Positions 1 through 19,293 of a DNA stretch of 33,886 nt are shown here, in pieces. Position 1 is the stretch's first letter. Every line of letters begins with the position of its first letter. The position numbers were made by a program, and so were the translations under genes. Under the pieces are notes generated by a model, which made no database searches, was not told the DNA's origin, and worked only from the letters and a program-made list of their open reading frames with translations. This DNA comes from Botryococcus braunii (lineage: Eukaryota > Chlorophyta > Trebouxiophyceae): contig KV908606.1 of the NCBI GenBank assembly GCA_002005505.1, forward strand, positions 47,501-81,386, given 5' to 3'.

Positions 1-20
1 TCCCATGGGGCAGTCTCTTC

Positions 21-240
21 TGTTGCTCCATTTGTTGAAGCATTCCATATTCCGCCATGACTCCGTAAACTCTGCCACACACGATGCCAAGTTCCAGACA
101 AACTAATAAGACAACATAAGTGAATTTATGGCTCCATTTGCTCAATGTTCAAACAACCAAACACCGTCATGACTCCATAAAGCCTGCCATATACAATGCC
201 GAATTCCAAACGAACTAAATCCAGGCCATAAGACAGCATT
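21..240. repeat. Imperfect tandem duplication, about 105-bp period
   Basis: Two diverged copies lie head to tail. The first starts near 24 (GCTCCATTTGTTGAAG) and the second near 131 (GCTCCATTTGCTCAATG). Both continue through a 'CATGACTCC.TAAA..CTGCCA' block (about 57 and 168) and a 'GATGCC/AATGCC..TTCCA.AC.AACTAA' block. No gene is recognised here, and the open frame on the minus strand at 126-407 has no recognisable domain. Confidence 0.6.
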
Positions 241-505
241 ATCAACCCATATAAGTCCAGAACAGGCATCTCGAATTGCCTTCCACATGCCCAGTGATTA
301 AGAGGCTTTGCACACGACAAGGAGAGGCAACCCCACACATCAAGCCAAGTGAAGGCACACACATGAAGCCCACTTCGGAGCCAGATGGTGGCTAGGTCAT
401 CCAGCAAATAACCTGTTGCCCACCTTTTACACTTTTGAAACCCTGAAGATCACTCAGGCTTAATATAGCATGCCAGCATTGTCATAACTTGCCAATTCAT
501 ATGTC

Positions 506-1645
506 TTAGCTCCCACGGTACACTGGGAACCGGGATGGCTCCTCGCGTGATAGTTCGACTCTGCTGGGCAATGTAACGTTGGGCCCGTACTTTTCTACAT
601 TCTTTGGATCATTCTTCCATGCTTCGTGTAGCTGCCTGCAGCGCTTTCTCCTTCCACTTTCCAGCCAATTCCAATCCCACTTAAAGGAGACCCTAATCTC
701 TGAAAGGCTACGAATAATTGCCCAGAAAAATCCTGTCAGCCAGCTGAGAGGCGGCTGAGAAGCAGCCTCCGTGGGCTGTGGCTGTTGAGCAGCTGCACCC
801 TCCACTAGAGTTGCGGGCGCGTCCAAGCGATCCCTTGGCTGACTTTGCCCATTAAGTCGCTCGCTTTCCTGAGAACTGAGTTGTGAGGATACCCCGTGTT
901 CTTCTGTTCCTCGCGAGTCCTGTGCTGGCTGGCAAAACAATCTATGATCTCGTCTTCCAGGTATGACGTGCGGGCTGAACTTTCTGTTAATGAGGTTTAC
1001 GCCCAGCTGCCGACTTCTACATTGTGTATAAACCCTATCTATGTGAGTACAGACAGGAAATGTTATTGTGCACGAAGGAATCGACCCCGCCGTGCGTAGT
1101 TGAAAGTGGCTGGACATCCCAGTTGCACTTCTCAGCCAGAACACATACAAGTCCTGTACATCACTCGTCAAATCCTTAAAACATCAGGCATTGGTCCGTC
1201 AAGTTGAAAAGTATGCAACAAGCTTCATTACCCGAGCTCCGTTTGTAAAGTGGTTATAGGCTCAAAGGGCGATCGGCCAGACGGCACTACGCAGGAGCCC
1301 CTATACCAAAACGAAAACGAACAAGGCTTTGTTCATACACCAAGACCATATATGACGCATCGAACACGACGAGTTTCGCGAAGCAGCTGACCCGGTGGCA
1401 CAACCTCCGGCTAGCATGTGGGTCCACGTGATCACCTGGCCCACCCCTTGCAGTTGAAGTAGATACGCCAGAGGCAGTCCCGGCAGGGAGATCAAGGAAA
1501 GCGTGTGGGTACCCATTATCCTATCGAGCTCAAACGTATCCATAAGGGAGGCCCCAATCCGCTTCCTTTCCTTTCCAGCCGGCAAAACGGGAAAAGTGAA
1601 ATATATCAGTCTCAGGCTCCCCATGCCCGAATAGTCGAAGTACAT
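506..1645 (-). CDS. Possible exons of an unrecognised minus-strand gene (weak)
   Basis: I do not recognise this product. A minus-strand frame opens with an ATG at 1645 (MYFDYSGMGSLRLIYF...) and runs about 70 codons to a possible donor, CAG|gtgatc, near 1432. A second frame ends at a TAA at 506-508. Its last part, from about 935 (after a 'ttgccag' acceptor-like site), encodes a Gln/Ser-rich stretch, a Trp-rich hydrophobic patch (SWLTGFFWAIIRSL) and a charged tail. Composition is more protein-like than in the surrounding low-complexity DNA, and there are no stops over about 220 codons. No domain, homolog or consistent splice chain links the two parts, so they could be chance open frames or separate genes. 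Confidence 0.22.
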
Positions 1646-1684
1646 CCCGACCTGACACTGTTATAGCACTGTCAAGTTCTGCTT

Positions 1685-3960
1685 CCCTTTTTTTTTTGTG
1701 GGGGGGGGGGGGGGGGAGGGGGGGAGTGAACGCTAAGCCCCGGTAGCCTGATTGTCTCATTCAATGAAAGAAACCAAGACTTAAAACTGTACATTGCACG
1801 CAATTAGAGAAAGGAATCAAGTGTGTGTAAGATAGAAGTACGGGTGGGGAGGAGAGAAAAGGGGGGGGGGCGAGAGAGTGGGAGAATGGGGGGGGGTGTT
1901 GTGAAGGAGGGAGACACAAGGGGAGTAATGGCATACGTGTAGGGGATTTTTCCCACAACAGAACACGGACATTTCACGGTTTTAGCCAACCATCCAACAA
2001 GAATTTACACCAAGGGCCCCACATGCAACTCCGCAGGATACCGTACGTATGGTAACAGTGCCACTTACAAATGGGGCGTGGTTTGCGGTCACGATATGCT
2101 TCACTTTTATGTCTCATAAAGACACGAAGACACTCCTACCAGGCACTACCAAAAGCACGCGTGCCGGCTGTTAGAATCCTGTACGGGCTGTTAGAATCCC
2201 TTCTGAAACGGGCTTTTAGTAAAAGCCCCTTTCAAACTTTTAGTAAAAGTTTTACTGAGTTCAGCGGAGGTTCTCCCCTCAACCTAAACCAAAAAGTAAA
2301 CGTAGCTAAGCACTTAAGAAGCACGGGCCAGGAGCAGCGAGCAGGAACCTCGCCTATAGAGCATAGTACCGACTGAAATCGATCAAGATCCCCAGTCTCC
2401 AGTGCGACAAGTGCCTACAAAGCCCCACACTGAAGACGAGGTCTAAACCGCAAGGCAGTAACTTCTAAAACTTAGGAAAAAACTTGTAGAAGAGGGGGGG
2501 GGGGGCGAGAAGAAAAAGGGGGGAAAAGAGGGGGAAAGGGGGTGGGGGTGGGGAAAGGGGGGCGCAAAACCAATTCCCACCCAAACAGTACCTGACCTTT
2601 AAGGGATGGGATGCGAAAAAGTGACTGCATATCCTTCTCCCGGGACACCACAGGGCGGCAACCCAGCTGGTTCTGCAGAACACTGTTGGCTCATCTGATC
2701 GACCAAACCCATTCATCAATGAAACCCAAAGACTTGTAGTGAGGAGTCACCCCACTGAAAAGGTTGCAGGCGGGCCTCAAGGGTCCAGATTTACGCTGAA
2801 AATATGGAGATGCAGCCATATGGGTCTACCCTCATTCATCTACGTCTCCCCCGCCTCTCTGCTCCTTCTCCCCACCTTCCCCCGCAGGGGGAGTCTCTTG
2901 GACGATTGAGTGATTGCTCGCTTCTTTCTGCTCCTTCCTTTCAAAATCTAATGAGCAAGAATTCATTAGATGAATACGAGATGTACATCTCCTCTCCCCC
3001 CAACCCTTTTTTTTGTTTTTTTTTTTTTTTTTTTTTTTGGGGGGGGGGGGGGGGGCAGTCCCTGGCGGTCTGGTCTGCACTAGACTCATGGGTGTCTGAT
3101 GACACTCGTGGCCCATTCTTCCATCACCCATTGCAGGAGATCAGGGAGCCAGAACAGCTGGCGTGCAGCCCCGTGCCGCGCAGAGGGAGGGGGGGGGGCG
3201 GCGGTGCTATTTCTAGTTCCATACATAAACTTGCTCACACTTTTCAGGAGGCTGGTTTGTATGGAAGACCCATCAAGCATGAACTGCCCCAAGTTTAAAT
3301 CCACTTCCAGCTGGGGGCTGGCTGAAAGAAGTGTACGAAAATCTCAGTTGCACCAATCCTCTTCCGGATCAGCACGTCCCCCATGTTTTTTAAGCTGTGA
3401 CAAATAATACGCATCCAAGAACGCATTCTAAACAAGAACGAGCCCAAGGCGCTATTTACATGGCCTTCATTGAATTAACGCATACGTGTTGGAGGGCCAT
3501 TACTTCGCAGAGCATACTCTGTATCACGGAGTTGTTTCCCTGTGGTGGGGTTGGTGCTCATTGTGCTTCGGTCCGGTGGTCGTGTAAATGAGGCAAGGCA
3601 AACAGGCCAGGGGGACATCCCAGAAAGCTCGAAAATTAAACACATTGGCCATCCCTGCACAATGCATGTTTGAGGGCGAATACTTCTTTGTCTTGGCCTT
3701 CAAAGAATACGGGACGTTCATACATGAACGCCACCCAAACAGTGTCAGCATCTAGCTAGCAAGGCCGGGCAACTGAATTGAGACCCCTAATTTGGCACCA
3801 TCAAGATGCAGCAGGACGTTCATCCATGAACGCCACCCAAAATCGTGTCAGCATATAGCTAGCAAGGCCAGGCAGCTGCATTGAGACGCCAATTGGCGGT
3901 ATCAAGATGCAGTAGGAGCTATCCCCACATAAGTAACTTGAGGGGCTTGGTGCAAAAGTA
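1685..3960. other. Low-complexity intergenic stretch
   Basis: No gene is supported here. The stretch holds several homopolymer blocks: T-run then G-run at about 1687-1716, G-rich tracts at 1860-1900 and 2490-2560, a T-run (3007-3038) joined to a G-run (3039-3055), and G-runs near 3187. Open frames crossing these blocks are compositional artefacts. A small hairpin-like 'GGGCTTTTAGTAAAAGCCC' motif lies near 2210, beside a doubled 'CGGGCTGTTAGAATCC' (about 2166 and 2185). Confidence 0.6.
3710..3915. repeat. Tandem duplication, about 102-bp unit, two copies
   Basis: Copy one begins near 3713 and copy two near 3816. Both begin with a short inverted repeat (CGTTCATACATGAACG in copy one; CGTTCATCCATGAACG in copy two). 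Both then carry GCCACCCAAA, GTGTCAGCAT.TAGCTAGCAAGGCC, GAGAC and ATCAAGATGCAG. Identity is high, so the duplication is fairly recent. There is no coding signal. Confidence 0.8.
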
Positions 3961-4582
3961 TGGCATGCTGCGAGACTGATTCCTGCCTCTTACCTGAGCA
4001 GCTTAAGTACAGGATCCTCACCAGTTCTTACTCCCTCCCACCGTCTCCCTCCTCCTCATTCCTCATTCTCTCTTCCGGTTTCGCTCTCCCATCTCACCTC
4101 TCTTCATCCATCCCCCTCTGTCTCTCTGGCTCTGTTGTCTTAACCGTGTTAACTCACAGATCGCCCCCAGACCCCTGCCCACCTAAGCCCCTCCCCACCT
4201 ACCCCCCCCCCCACACCCCAGTCCCCACGACTTCACAGCACATCCATACCAGCGCTCGGAACGAACTTAGAGAGTGTTGGGAGTACAGAAAACGAACACA
4301 GACCACTCAAACATGTAGCGAACTCCCCCGGGTCGAATATGCGCGGTTGGAAGTACTGATGCCCACAATCTTCCCCCTGCCTTCCCCCTTTCCTCCCAGC
4401 CAAAACTCGATCATCCCTCCCTCCGTCCCCTGTCTTCATCAACCCGCTGCATGTGCAGCATATGGATGCATCCACATGAGTGCCCGAGCCACCCCCCGCC
4501 CCTTCCCCCAAATGGTCTAAACCACATGAGAGTGCCCAAGGGGGCCCTAACCCCATGGTCTACGAAAGCTTCCAGATGAGCT
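3961..4582. other. Pyrimidine-rich region downstream of the RRM gene
   Basis: This stretch is C/T-rich and lies just 3' of the minus-strand RRM gene, so it probably holds that gene's 3' UTR and terminator region. The long open frames on both strands are explained by the biased composition. No clear polyadenylation signal was seen. Confidence 0.45.
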
Positions 4583-4985
4583 TCAAGCAGCGCCCTCATT
4601 GCCGCTGTCACCCTCTTCACCTGCACCACCACCCTCATCCCCCTCCTTGGCTTCATCTTCTTTAGTTTGATCTGGCGAGCCCAACACATCATTGGTGCTG
4701 CTCCTGCTCAAGTTAGGGCTGTGGGACCCCCCGCAATTCTCTGCCGGAGGCTTTTGTTCGACGGTCACGGTGTCGTCTGCCATGGTCTCACTCGGGTTTG
4801 TTGGCTGCCCCCCGGTCCCCACTGAGGAAGCCTTCTCAGGTGAGGCCATCACCGCATCGCTCAAGTCATCCGCCGTCATCACCAGCGTGCTTGTGTGAAT
4901 TGCTGTCATCGAGGCCGACACCTTTAGCGACTGCGGCCCCATCTCCTGCGGCCGACACACAATACGCTTCAGTGCTTGGCCAAAA

Positions 4986-5073
<88 letters not shown>

Positions 5074-5196
5074 ACACACACACACATGTGAGCCCGCTCG
5101 GGCGTGCATGTGGCTGCACTTCACCCTCTCTCCCTATTCCCCCTCCCCCCCATCTGTCTGTGTGTGTGTGTGAGGTGGGGGGGGGGGGTGGGGGGG

Positions 5197-5291
<95 letters not shown>

Positions 5292-6502
5292 CGCGCGGGC
5301 GTGTTGTAGGCAGGAGGGTGTGGGTGTCCCCCCTCCCTCCCTACCCCCGCCCCTCTCTCTCCCCCCTCCCCCTCCCCCGGTTGGTGACTCCCTCCCCCGC
5401 TTGGTGACTCCCCTCCTCTCCATGTAAAGGTGGGCGGGGCTGGGAGAATCAACCTGACCACTGCTGGGCTCAAATAATATCCTCTGCTGGGAGGGCATGA
5501 GCATCCTCCAAACAGGATTGCGAAAGCAGCAGGGCATACCAGAGTGCCAACCGACTTGGCTTTATTGGCAGCGTCCGTGCTGTCAAATTCAATCCAAGCC
5601 CGGCGAGCGCCAGAGCCCGATTTTTCTGTTAGCCGCAGAGCCTTGATCCCACCAAATTTTGTGAACACGCGAACCAATTGCTGCGCCAATCCCAAGCCGA
5701 ATCCATGGTAAGAGTCTTGTCTCTGAGTTTCAAGAAGCACTAGCATAAGTTCAAGAAAAATCATCAACAAGATCCTCAGCTTCTGACAATCTTTCTTCTC
5801 CTCATCCCCCCCCCCCTCCATCCTCACCCTCTATCTCCACTTCTTCTTTCGCTTTTGTAGACTTGACAACTCATTTCTTCACTTCGTGGCGACGCTTTTG
5901 GATTGCCCACAAACTCCACTTTCCTGTAAGACAGGTGTAAGCCAAGCTTCCAGTCGGTAGTCAGGAGATGAACGTGTTACCTGCTCTGTGGCATCTGCAC
6001 CCACTCCCTCAATGTAGATCGTCCGCATCACCTTTGTGGGGTCATGGCGGGGCTTTTTATGGGGTTTCACTGCATTTACAGTCTGAATATTGGACTGGTT
6101 CAGCATCAAGTGGAAAGTCGAATACTGCAGCAGGCGGGCCTGTGCCTCCGCCTGGACATAGTTCAAAGGCACAGGCAGGTCCTGGGTGAATGGCACAGGC
6201 CTTGAAGGTCCTCCTGGCTTCGCCAAACTCACTCGAATCTCTCTATCCCCAACTCTCAGGCCGTTGAAGGACACAGCCATCTCTGCCGACCTGCAGAAAC
6301 CATCGCATGGGAATTAGCATTGATCCTGCCAATGTGGTCCTGCGAGATTGGGAGGACTCTCACAATACCTCCCCCCCCCCCCCCCAAAAAAAAACAAAAA
6401 AACACACAGTGTAAGAGGGGTGGCTGGGGGGCATAGGAGCGGACACGCACGTGCAAGCCAGCCCACACTCGCACGCATGCTGTATGCACGCAAGCACGCA
6501 CG

Positions 6503-6597
<95 letters not shown>

Positions 6598-7323
6598 ACA
6601 CACACACAAAACATGCACGCACGCCCATGCGATGTGTGTGAATGAGTGGGAGTGGATGTAGCTGTGTTTCTTCACAAGCTAACATTTGGGGATGGAGAAG
6701 CGTGCACCGAGTACATCCTCAACACCCCAAAAGCCAAGAGGGTACCCCAATCCTTTCCACCTTGACCATCAGGAAAGGCATTCAGGCAGAAAGTATATTT
6801 TCCATTAAAAGGCTTAAGACAGCACCTACCTGGGATCTGCAAACTCCACAAAGCAATACACAGTATTGAGCCCGCGTTTCCTGCAGCATGAACAGCACTC
6901 AAACATTCAAAAGTGTGGGAGCAACAAGGAACACAGAGAACTCCAAGAAAACTGAAGGCTGATGAGTCACAGGACTTGAGGGATATGTCACAATGGAAAA
7001 AAGCAGTGTGGGTTTGGGCACAAGCAAAAGCTAGTGTTCCGGACGGCATTGTGTTCCATTTACAAAAAGAAGAAACAGGCTGCAGCTATAACTCCTCCAA
7101 AAACTCCAATCTAACTACTAGCTCCATGAAAAGTAATAAAGCGGTGTTTCAAATGGCAAAAACTAATCGAAGTAGTTGGATCCCTTAGCGAACTTGCATT
7201 TGCGTTGCCTTACCCTGCTGTTCGAACGTGGGTAACCAGCCCACAGTTGGAAAAGAGAGACCGTAAGACATCTTCACTTACGTTTGACGAAACGTTGCCC
7301 ACGTAAACAGTTCTTGCATCCCC
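4583..7323 (-). CDS. Tandem-RRM RNA-binding protein, SREK1/CID-like (5' end missing)
   Basis: Five exons join in frame on the minus strand: 7323-7214, 6880-6830, 6290-5981, 5680-5540 and 4945-4583 (TGA at 4585-4583). They total 975 nt, about 324 residues. RRM1 is split over exons 1-3, with RNP2 TVYVGN in exon 1 and RNP1 YCFVEF in exon 2. RRM2 runs from exon 3 (TIYIEG) through exon 4 (RRAWIEF) into exon 5 (QSLKVSAS). The last roughly 110 residues are acidic and Gly/Glu-rich, without an obvious RS domain. Splice sites are GT-AG, and codon phase is continuous at every junction. Two RRMs of this type occur in SREK1-like splicing regulators and in plant CID8-13 proteins, so a role in pre-mRNA or mRNA binding is inferred. 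An in-frame TAG just before 7323 shows that the start lies in an upstream exon I could not place. Confidence 0.86.
4989..5297. repeat. (CA)n and (GT)n microsatellites in opposite orientation
   Basis: (CA)n spans about 4989-5086, interrupted by CTTA. (GT)n spans 5157-5171 and about 5200-5283, followed by a CG run to 5297. G-runs lie between the two GT blocks. Both lie in the last intron (4946-5539) of the RRM gene. All long open frames here are repeat shadows. Confidence 0.97.
6483..6608. repeat. (CA)n microsatellite
   Basis: An impure CACG lead-in is followed by a nearly pure (CA)n from about 6507 to 6607, with one CAGA interruption. It lies in the second visible intron of the RRM gene (6291-6829). 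A C-run followed by an A-run sits at about 6369-6402. Confidence 0.97.
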
Positions 7324-8339
7324 CTACACTCGGCACCAACCGTCAGGATCAAGTGTCACTGACAATGCTGATCAAGCAGTCCATTGAGACTGCGTGCGCA
7401 CCATTTGGACTGCCGTCACGTCCTTCTGAACTAGAGTATTGCACAGGAAGCCTTCGTCTTGCCCGAAGCGTGAGATTCCTCGATGCCTGTTGTGTCGACT
7501 CAGCTTGTGTGTGGCTCCTGGGGCGAATCTCACCGGAAACCATGTAGCTAACACTGTTACTAGGGTTAACGATATTCCGTACCGTAAAGCACTGTACGTC
7601 CGTTCGTGGACAGGCAGACGTACCTTTTGTCGACGTCTGCAGCCTCTCTTCGACCGCAAGGGGGGCGGAGTCCGCCCGGCGGACCGTCGCGGACGCTCCC
7701 CGAGTACTGTACGTATCAGTTTTGTTTTACGTACCGGCTACTCTGTACGGAAGTGTGCACCTCGAACCCTCTTACCGGATCAGGTCCCGCTGCTGGTGAA
7801 ATGTCGGCGGGGGGTGAGTGCGTCCCTAGGCTACGTCAAGAGGCACACGAAGACCCCAGAGCACCCAGAAATTCTCCGTGAATTTCAGTCGAAATACACA
7901 TACATCTTGCACGAGAAACGGGAGGAAGGAAGAGGGACGAAACGGGGCACGCTGTACTCCACAAGTTCGGCAGAATACCCAAAGAAAAATTCCATCTGTC
8001 TACCCAGAGGGCAATGCTGAGTAATTCACCACACGTCGTGGGTTTGGGGCAGAGAAGCTGCCCTTCATGTGCCTCAGGAAAGCAAGACGAAGGAAGGGAG
8101 GAAATGTTACATCCAGGACCAGCCATTATGGCTGAAGGGATGACGAGATAACTCTCTAAAATCTAGATCCACCACAAAGAGTTGGATGTCCCTGAAGCAT
8201 TCATGTAGGCCTTTAAAGCGGTCAACCACCACGAAGGGGACTCGCTGGGGCTGCAAAACGTGAAGGACAAAGCTTCCTGATAACTTCTATGTTTTCGGAG
8301 TATTCTTGGGGAGAAGCGTGCCCGTCCGGACCCTCCACT
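7324..8339. other. Unassigned region upstream of the RRM gene
   Basis: This stretch should contain the missing 5' exon(s) and promoter of the minus-strand RRM gene. On the minus strand there is an AACCCTAG telo-box-like motif near 7560-7567. An ATG at 7543 is followed by a good donor (CCG|gtgagat), but its phase does not match the next exon. A further donor-like AAAAG|gtacg lies near 7622. None of these gave a consistent gene model. Confidence 0.4.
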
Positions 8340-9240
8340 GCTGCCGATGGGCAGCCTAAGACCCTCGGCGAGGATGCCCCTTACCAGTACTGCATCTGAG
8401 CTCAAAATGTTATTGCGTTCAGAACTTAACGACAAACTCCAGGCGGCCGATGCCGATGCTTTGGTGCCCTTCAAACTGCAGATTCAGCAGCAGATCGGCG
8501 AGATCCCCGCGCCCCTCCACACTCAGATCGCCACTCTTGTGGAAATATGGAAGCTGAGGTGGAGGCCAAGCTGGACAACAAACTCCTTGAGGTCCAGGAG
8601 ATTGTGCGCGCGGGTGATGAAGACCTTGACAACAAATTTTCAAGTGCGACTCCTCTTTAGACGCTCTGGAAAGAAGCTTCGCTCTCCTAACGCCATCCTT
8701 TTCGGGGTAGAGGAGAGCGTAGGGGAAAAACACCTCCAAGAAGTTAAGTCCTTTCGAAAGAATTCTCGGCTGCGATATTAAGGAGGCTGCTCGGCTTGGG
8801 AAGTTTATTGCTGGTGCTAAACATTCTCGTCCTCTTCTCGCCCGGTTTAACACCACTGCAGAAAAACATGCTGCCTACAAGAAATCGAAGGACCTACGGA
8901 GGCGCTTCAACGTTTCTTTGGTCAACGACCTCACCCCGAAGCAACGAGCAGCCCGGGCAGCTCTCCGACCTCAAGTCACAGCCTTGCGCAACGGGGGCTG
9001 GATCACCTTCTGGAGGGGCGAGTACTTGTTCAAAGTCAAGGAACGAGGGCCACCAGTGAAAGTGCTCCCGGGAGCTTTTGCTGCTCACCCTTCAGCTCCC
9101 CCAGCTACTACTCCTTCTGCTCCCCCAGCTACAAGCGTGGGCCCATCCTCTCGAGTTGAGGGCCGTTCTACTTAGGAAACCGTTGGTCGAGTCACTCTTT
9201 CGCTTCTGACCTGGAATATCCGTGGCCTTTTTCTTGGCTG
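8340..9240 (+). mobile_element. Degenerate LINE fragment: ORF1 and start of ORF2 endonuclease
   Basis: The conceptual product is read in pieces with at least two frameshifts. An N-terminal coiled-coil-like segment (SELNDKLQAADAD..., about 8398-8640) is followed by a block with AILFGVEES (about 8694-8720). After a frameshift near 8765 come EAARLGKFIAG, RPLLARFNTTAEKHAAYKK and VNDLTPKQRAARAALRP, then GGWITFWRGEYLFKVKE (about 8993-9043) and a Pro/Ala-rich tail ending in TAG at 9173-9175. This order is typical of non-LTR retrotransposon ORF1 proteins. Downstream, in the same frame, comes VTLSLLTWNIRGLFLG; TWNIRGL matches the usual start of LINE apurinic-type endonuclease domains. The rest of ORF2 is absent, so the copy is truncated and inactive. 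A second copy lies at 24820-25510. Confidence 0.8.
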
Positions 9241-9381
9241 TAGATGATCAGCACTGTTGGGGACATCATGTGGCGCTGAGTGTATGTGATCACGTCATGA
9301 GGCCCTGACCTCCTTGTTGGGGAACCTCCTTCTTCCTTGCTGGAGGCCTTTAATGTTTAAGAATATCCTGAAGAAATACAT

Positions 9382-9746
9382 GCATGATCATGCGGAACCT
9401 CCCTCGGGCTTAGTGCCACGGTTCCAGGCTGTGTCTTTTAAGGGGCACCTTAAAAGCCCGGGCTTCGGAAATTTTCCGAAGGAGACTTCAAGCAAGAGCA
9501 CATGCAAGAGTAAAAGCACGTGTGCACGTGCAAAAGCACGTGCCATAACACGGCCTGTCGTGCCTGCCCTTAACAAAGCATACCAGTATACCATTTCAGC
9601 AGGAGTAATCCCCGTCAGAGAGTCAGTCCCACCACCTAGGCCTCTGACAGCCCTACTAGACTGGCAGCGTAAGGTACAAATGTGTACTCCCTGTACAGGA
9701 AGTACACTTGCATGTATGCATCTCCTGACATATGCCAGGAGATGCA
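9382..9746. repeat. Cluster of perfect short palindromes
   Basis: Palindromes seen: GCATGATCATGC (9382-9393); CTTTTAAGG/CCTTAAAAG arms (9435-9443 and 9448-9456, 4-nt loop); GCCCGGGC (9456-9463); CTTCGGAAA/TTTCCGAAG arms (9463-9471 and 9473-9481); an imperfect TGTACTCCC/GGAAGTACA pair (9683-9706); and TGCATCTCCTG/CAGGAGATGCA arms (9717-9727 and 9736-9746, 8-nt loop). The central three abut each other. Function is unknown. Confidence 0.85.
9517..9542. promoter_or_regulatory. Three G-box (CACGTG) motifs in 26 bp
   Basis: CACGTG occurs at 9517-9522, 9525-9530 and 9537-9542, the outer two within AAAAGCACGTG. CACGTG is the G-box bound by plant bZIP and bHLH factors. The cluster is about 1.3 kb upstream of the first recognised exon of the F-box/JmjC gene, so a promoter role is possible but unproven. 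Confidence 0.4.
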
Positions 9747-10865
9747 CGCATGGATTTAATCCAGATCAGGAATACGCGCATCAAAATGTGGGCAGATCTT
9801 CATCTAGATCACCCACAACGTTGTGCCTTAGCTGTAACATACGCATATGCATTTGATACATCACACGCGATAATGAAAGAATAGGTCAGGGATGGTGCAA
9901 GCATAAATGAAGTGTGGGGGAGCAGCAGCCTCTCTTACTAGAGCAATTACCCCTCACTATAGTATGTGTAGATCTTGAGGCGAAGATCTTGGGACTCAGG
10001 GTGGTGAAGCATGAAGGTGGCCTTCGAAGGGATTCCGTACTGAGCACCTCCGTCTAGCCTTCTACCCCGGGTGCCTCACCCACTGTTCATTCCACCATCT
10101 ATCCCAATGCAACAGTGCTGCCATACCAATAAGGCTGCACTACATGTGCTGTACAGCGATTCCAAGAAGAGGGGGGGGGGGGGGGAGGGGGGGGGGCATA
10201 TGGTTGTTTGCCGCGGCTGGTGTTCCCAAAAGTAAGGGCAATTTGCTGACAGACAGGTAGTGTCAGCACTGTTTGTCCAACTGGTTCTTCACGAAACGTA
10301 AGTGTGAACTCCTAGTTCACACCTTTCACCTGGAATCCCGTCACGGGAGTCCCGTGTCCTCGTGTCACCCCGACAGCCTCTTAGTCGAAGAGTCTCGACC
10401 GAGTCGGGCCGTCATCAACGGGCTGTTGGAATCCACACAGGTTCTGGTTCTCCGATATCATGCAGAACTGGGGCATGAGCGAGTAAACCAGAATCCTTAA
10501 TCATATTTTTGATTGGACTTGTTTTCGTGAGGGTGCACACAATCATCATGATTTCCCTTGCGATTTGTGAGTTCTGTCTTCACAGTTGATGGACCAGATC
10601 ACTAGCATTAGTTGGCCTGGGGATTGTGCTTTGGAGCATCCTCTTGGAGTTCAACCATGGGGTAATTTCTTGATGTCTGGCAATGCTTTGAACAGAAGAG
10701 ATGCAGGTACTTGATTGAAACTACGGCTCTCCACGCTATTGAAACGATAAAAGCGATGTTTTCAACTGCGTATATATGTCCACTAGTAGATCCGTAAAAA
10801 TCGCTAAACACTAACTGAATTTTGCGCGACACCACTTACTGAATTTGCGCGACAATGTTCACCAG
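9747..10865. other. Unassigned region upstream of the F-box/JmjC gene
   Basis: The first exon(s) and promoter of the plus-strand F-box/JmjC gene should lie here or further upstream. A strong donor-like site (AAAC|gtaagt near 10297) exists, but no ATG-bearing exon of matching phase was found. A G-run sits at about 10171-10197. Near 10811-10855 a short 'ACTGAATTT(T)GCGCGACA' motif occurs twice. Confidence 0.4.
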
Positions 10866-19292
<8,427 letters not shown>

Positions 19293-19293
19293 G

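Noticed and set aside
3007..3055. T-run plus G-run as a retroposon tail
   Set aside because: No retroposed body or target-site duplication is visible; similar mixed homopolymers occur elsewhere in the window and may be assembly or gap-edge effects.
4976..5827. Long open frames of Cys-Val, His-Thr or Arg-Glu repeats here and at 6314-6685, 11070-11650, 11890-12600, 26440-27310, 27679-28370, 29127-29800 and 31640-32520
   Set aside because: They are translations of dinucleotide microsatellites and lie in introns; real exons of the host genes were identified separately.
9250..9330. Possible LTR start (TGTTGGGGA repeated at about 9256 and 9316)
   Set aside because: No matching downstream LTR, primer-binding site or polypurine tract was found.
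10273..10500. Candidate first exon of the F-box/JmjC gene with a strong gtaagt donor
   Set aside because: The frame that fits exon phase has an in-frame TAG upstream and no ATG.
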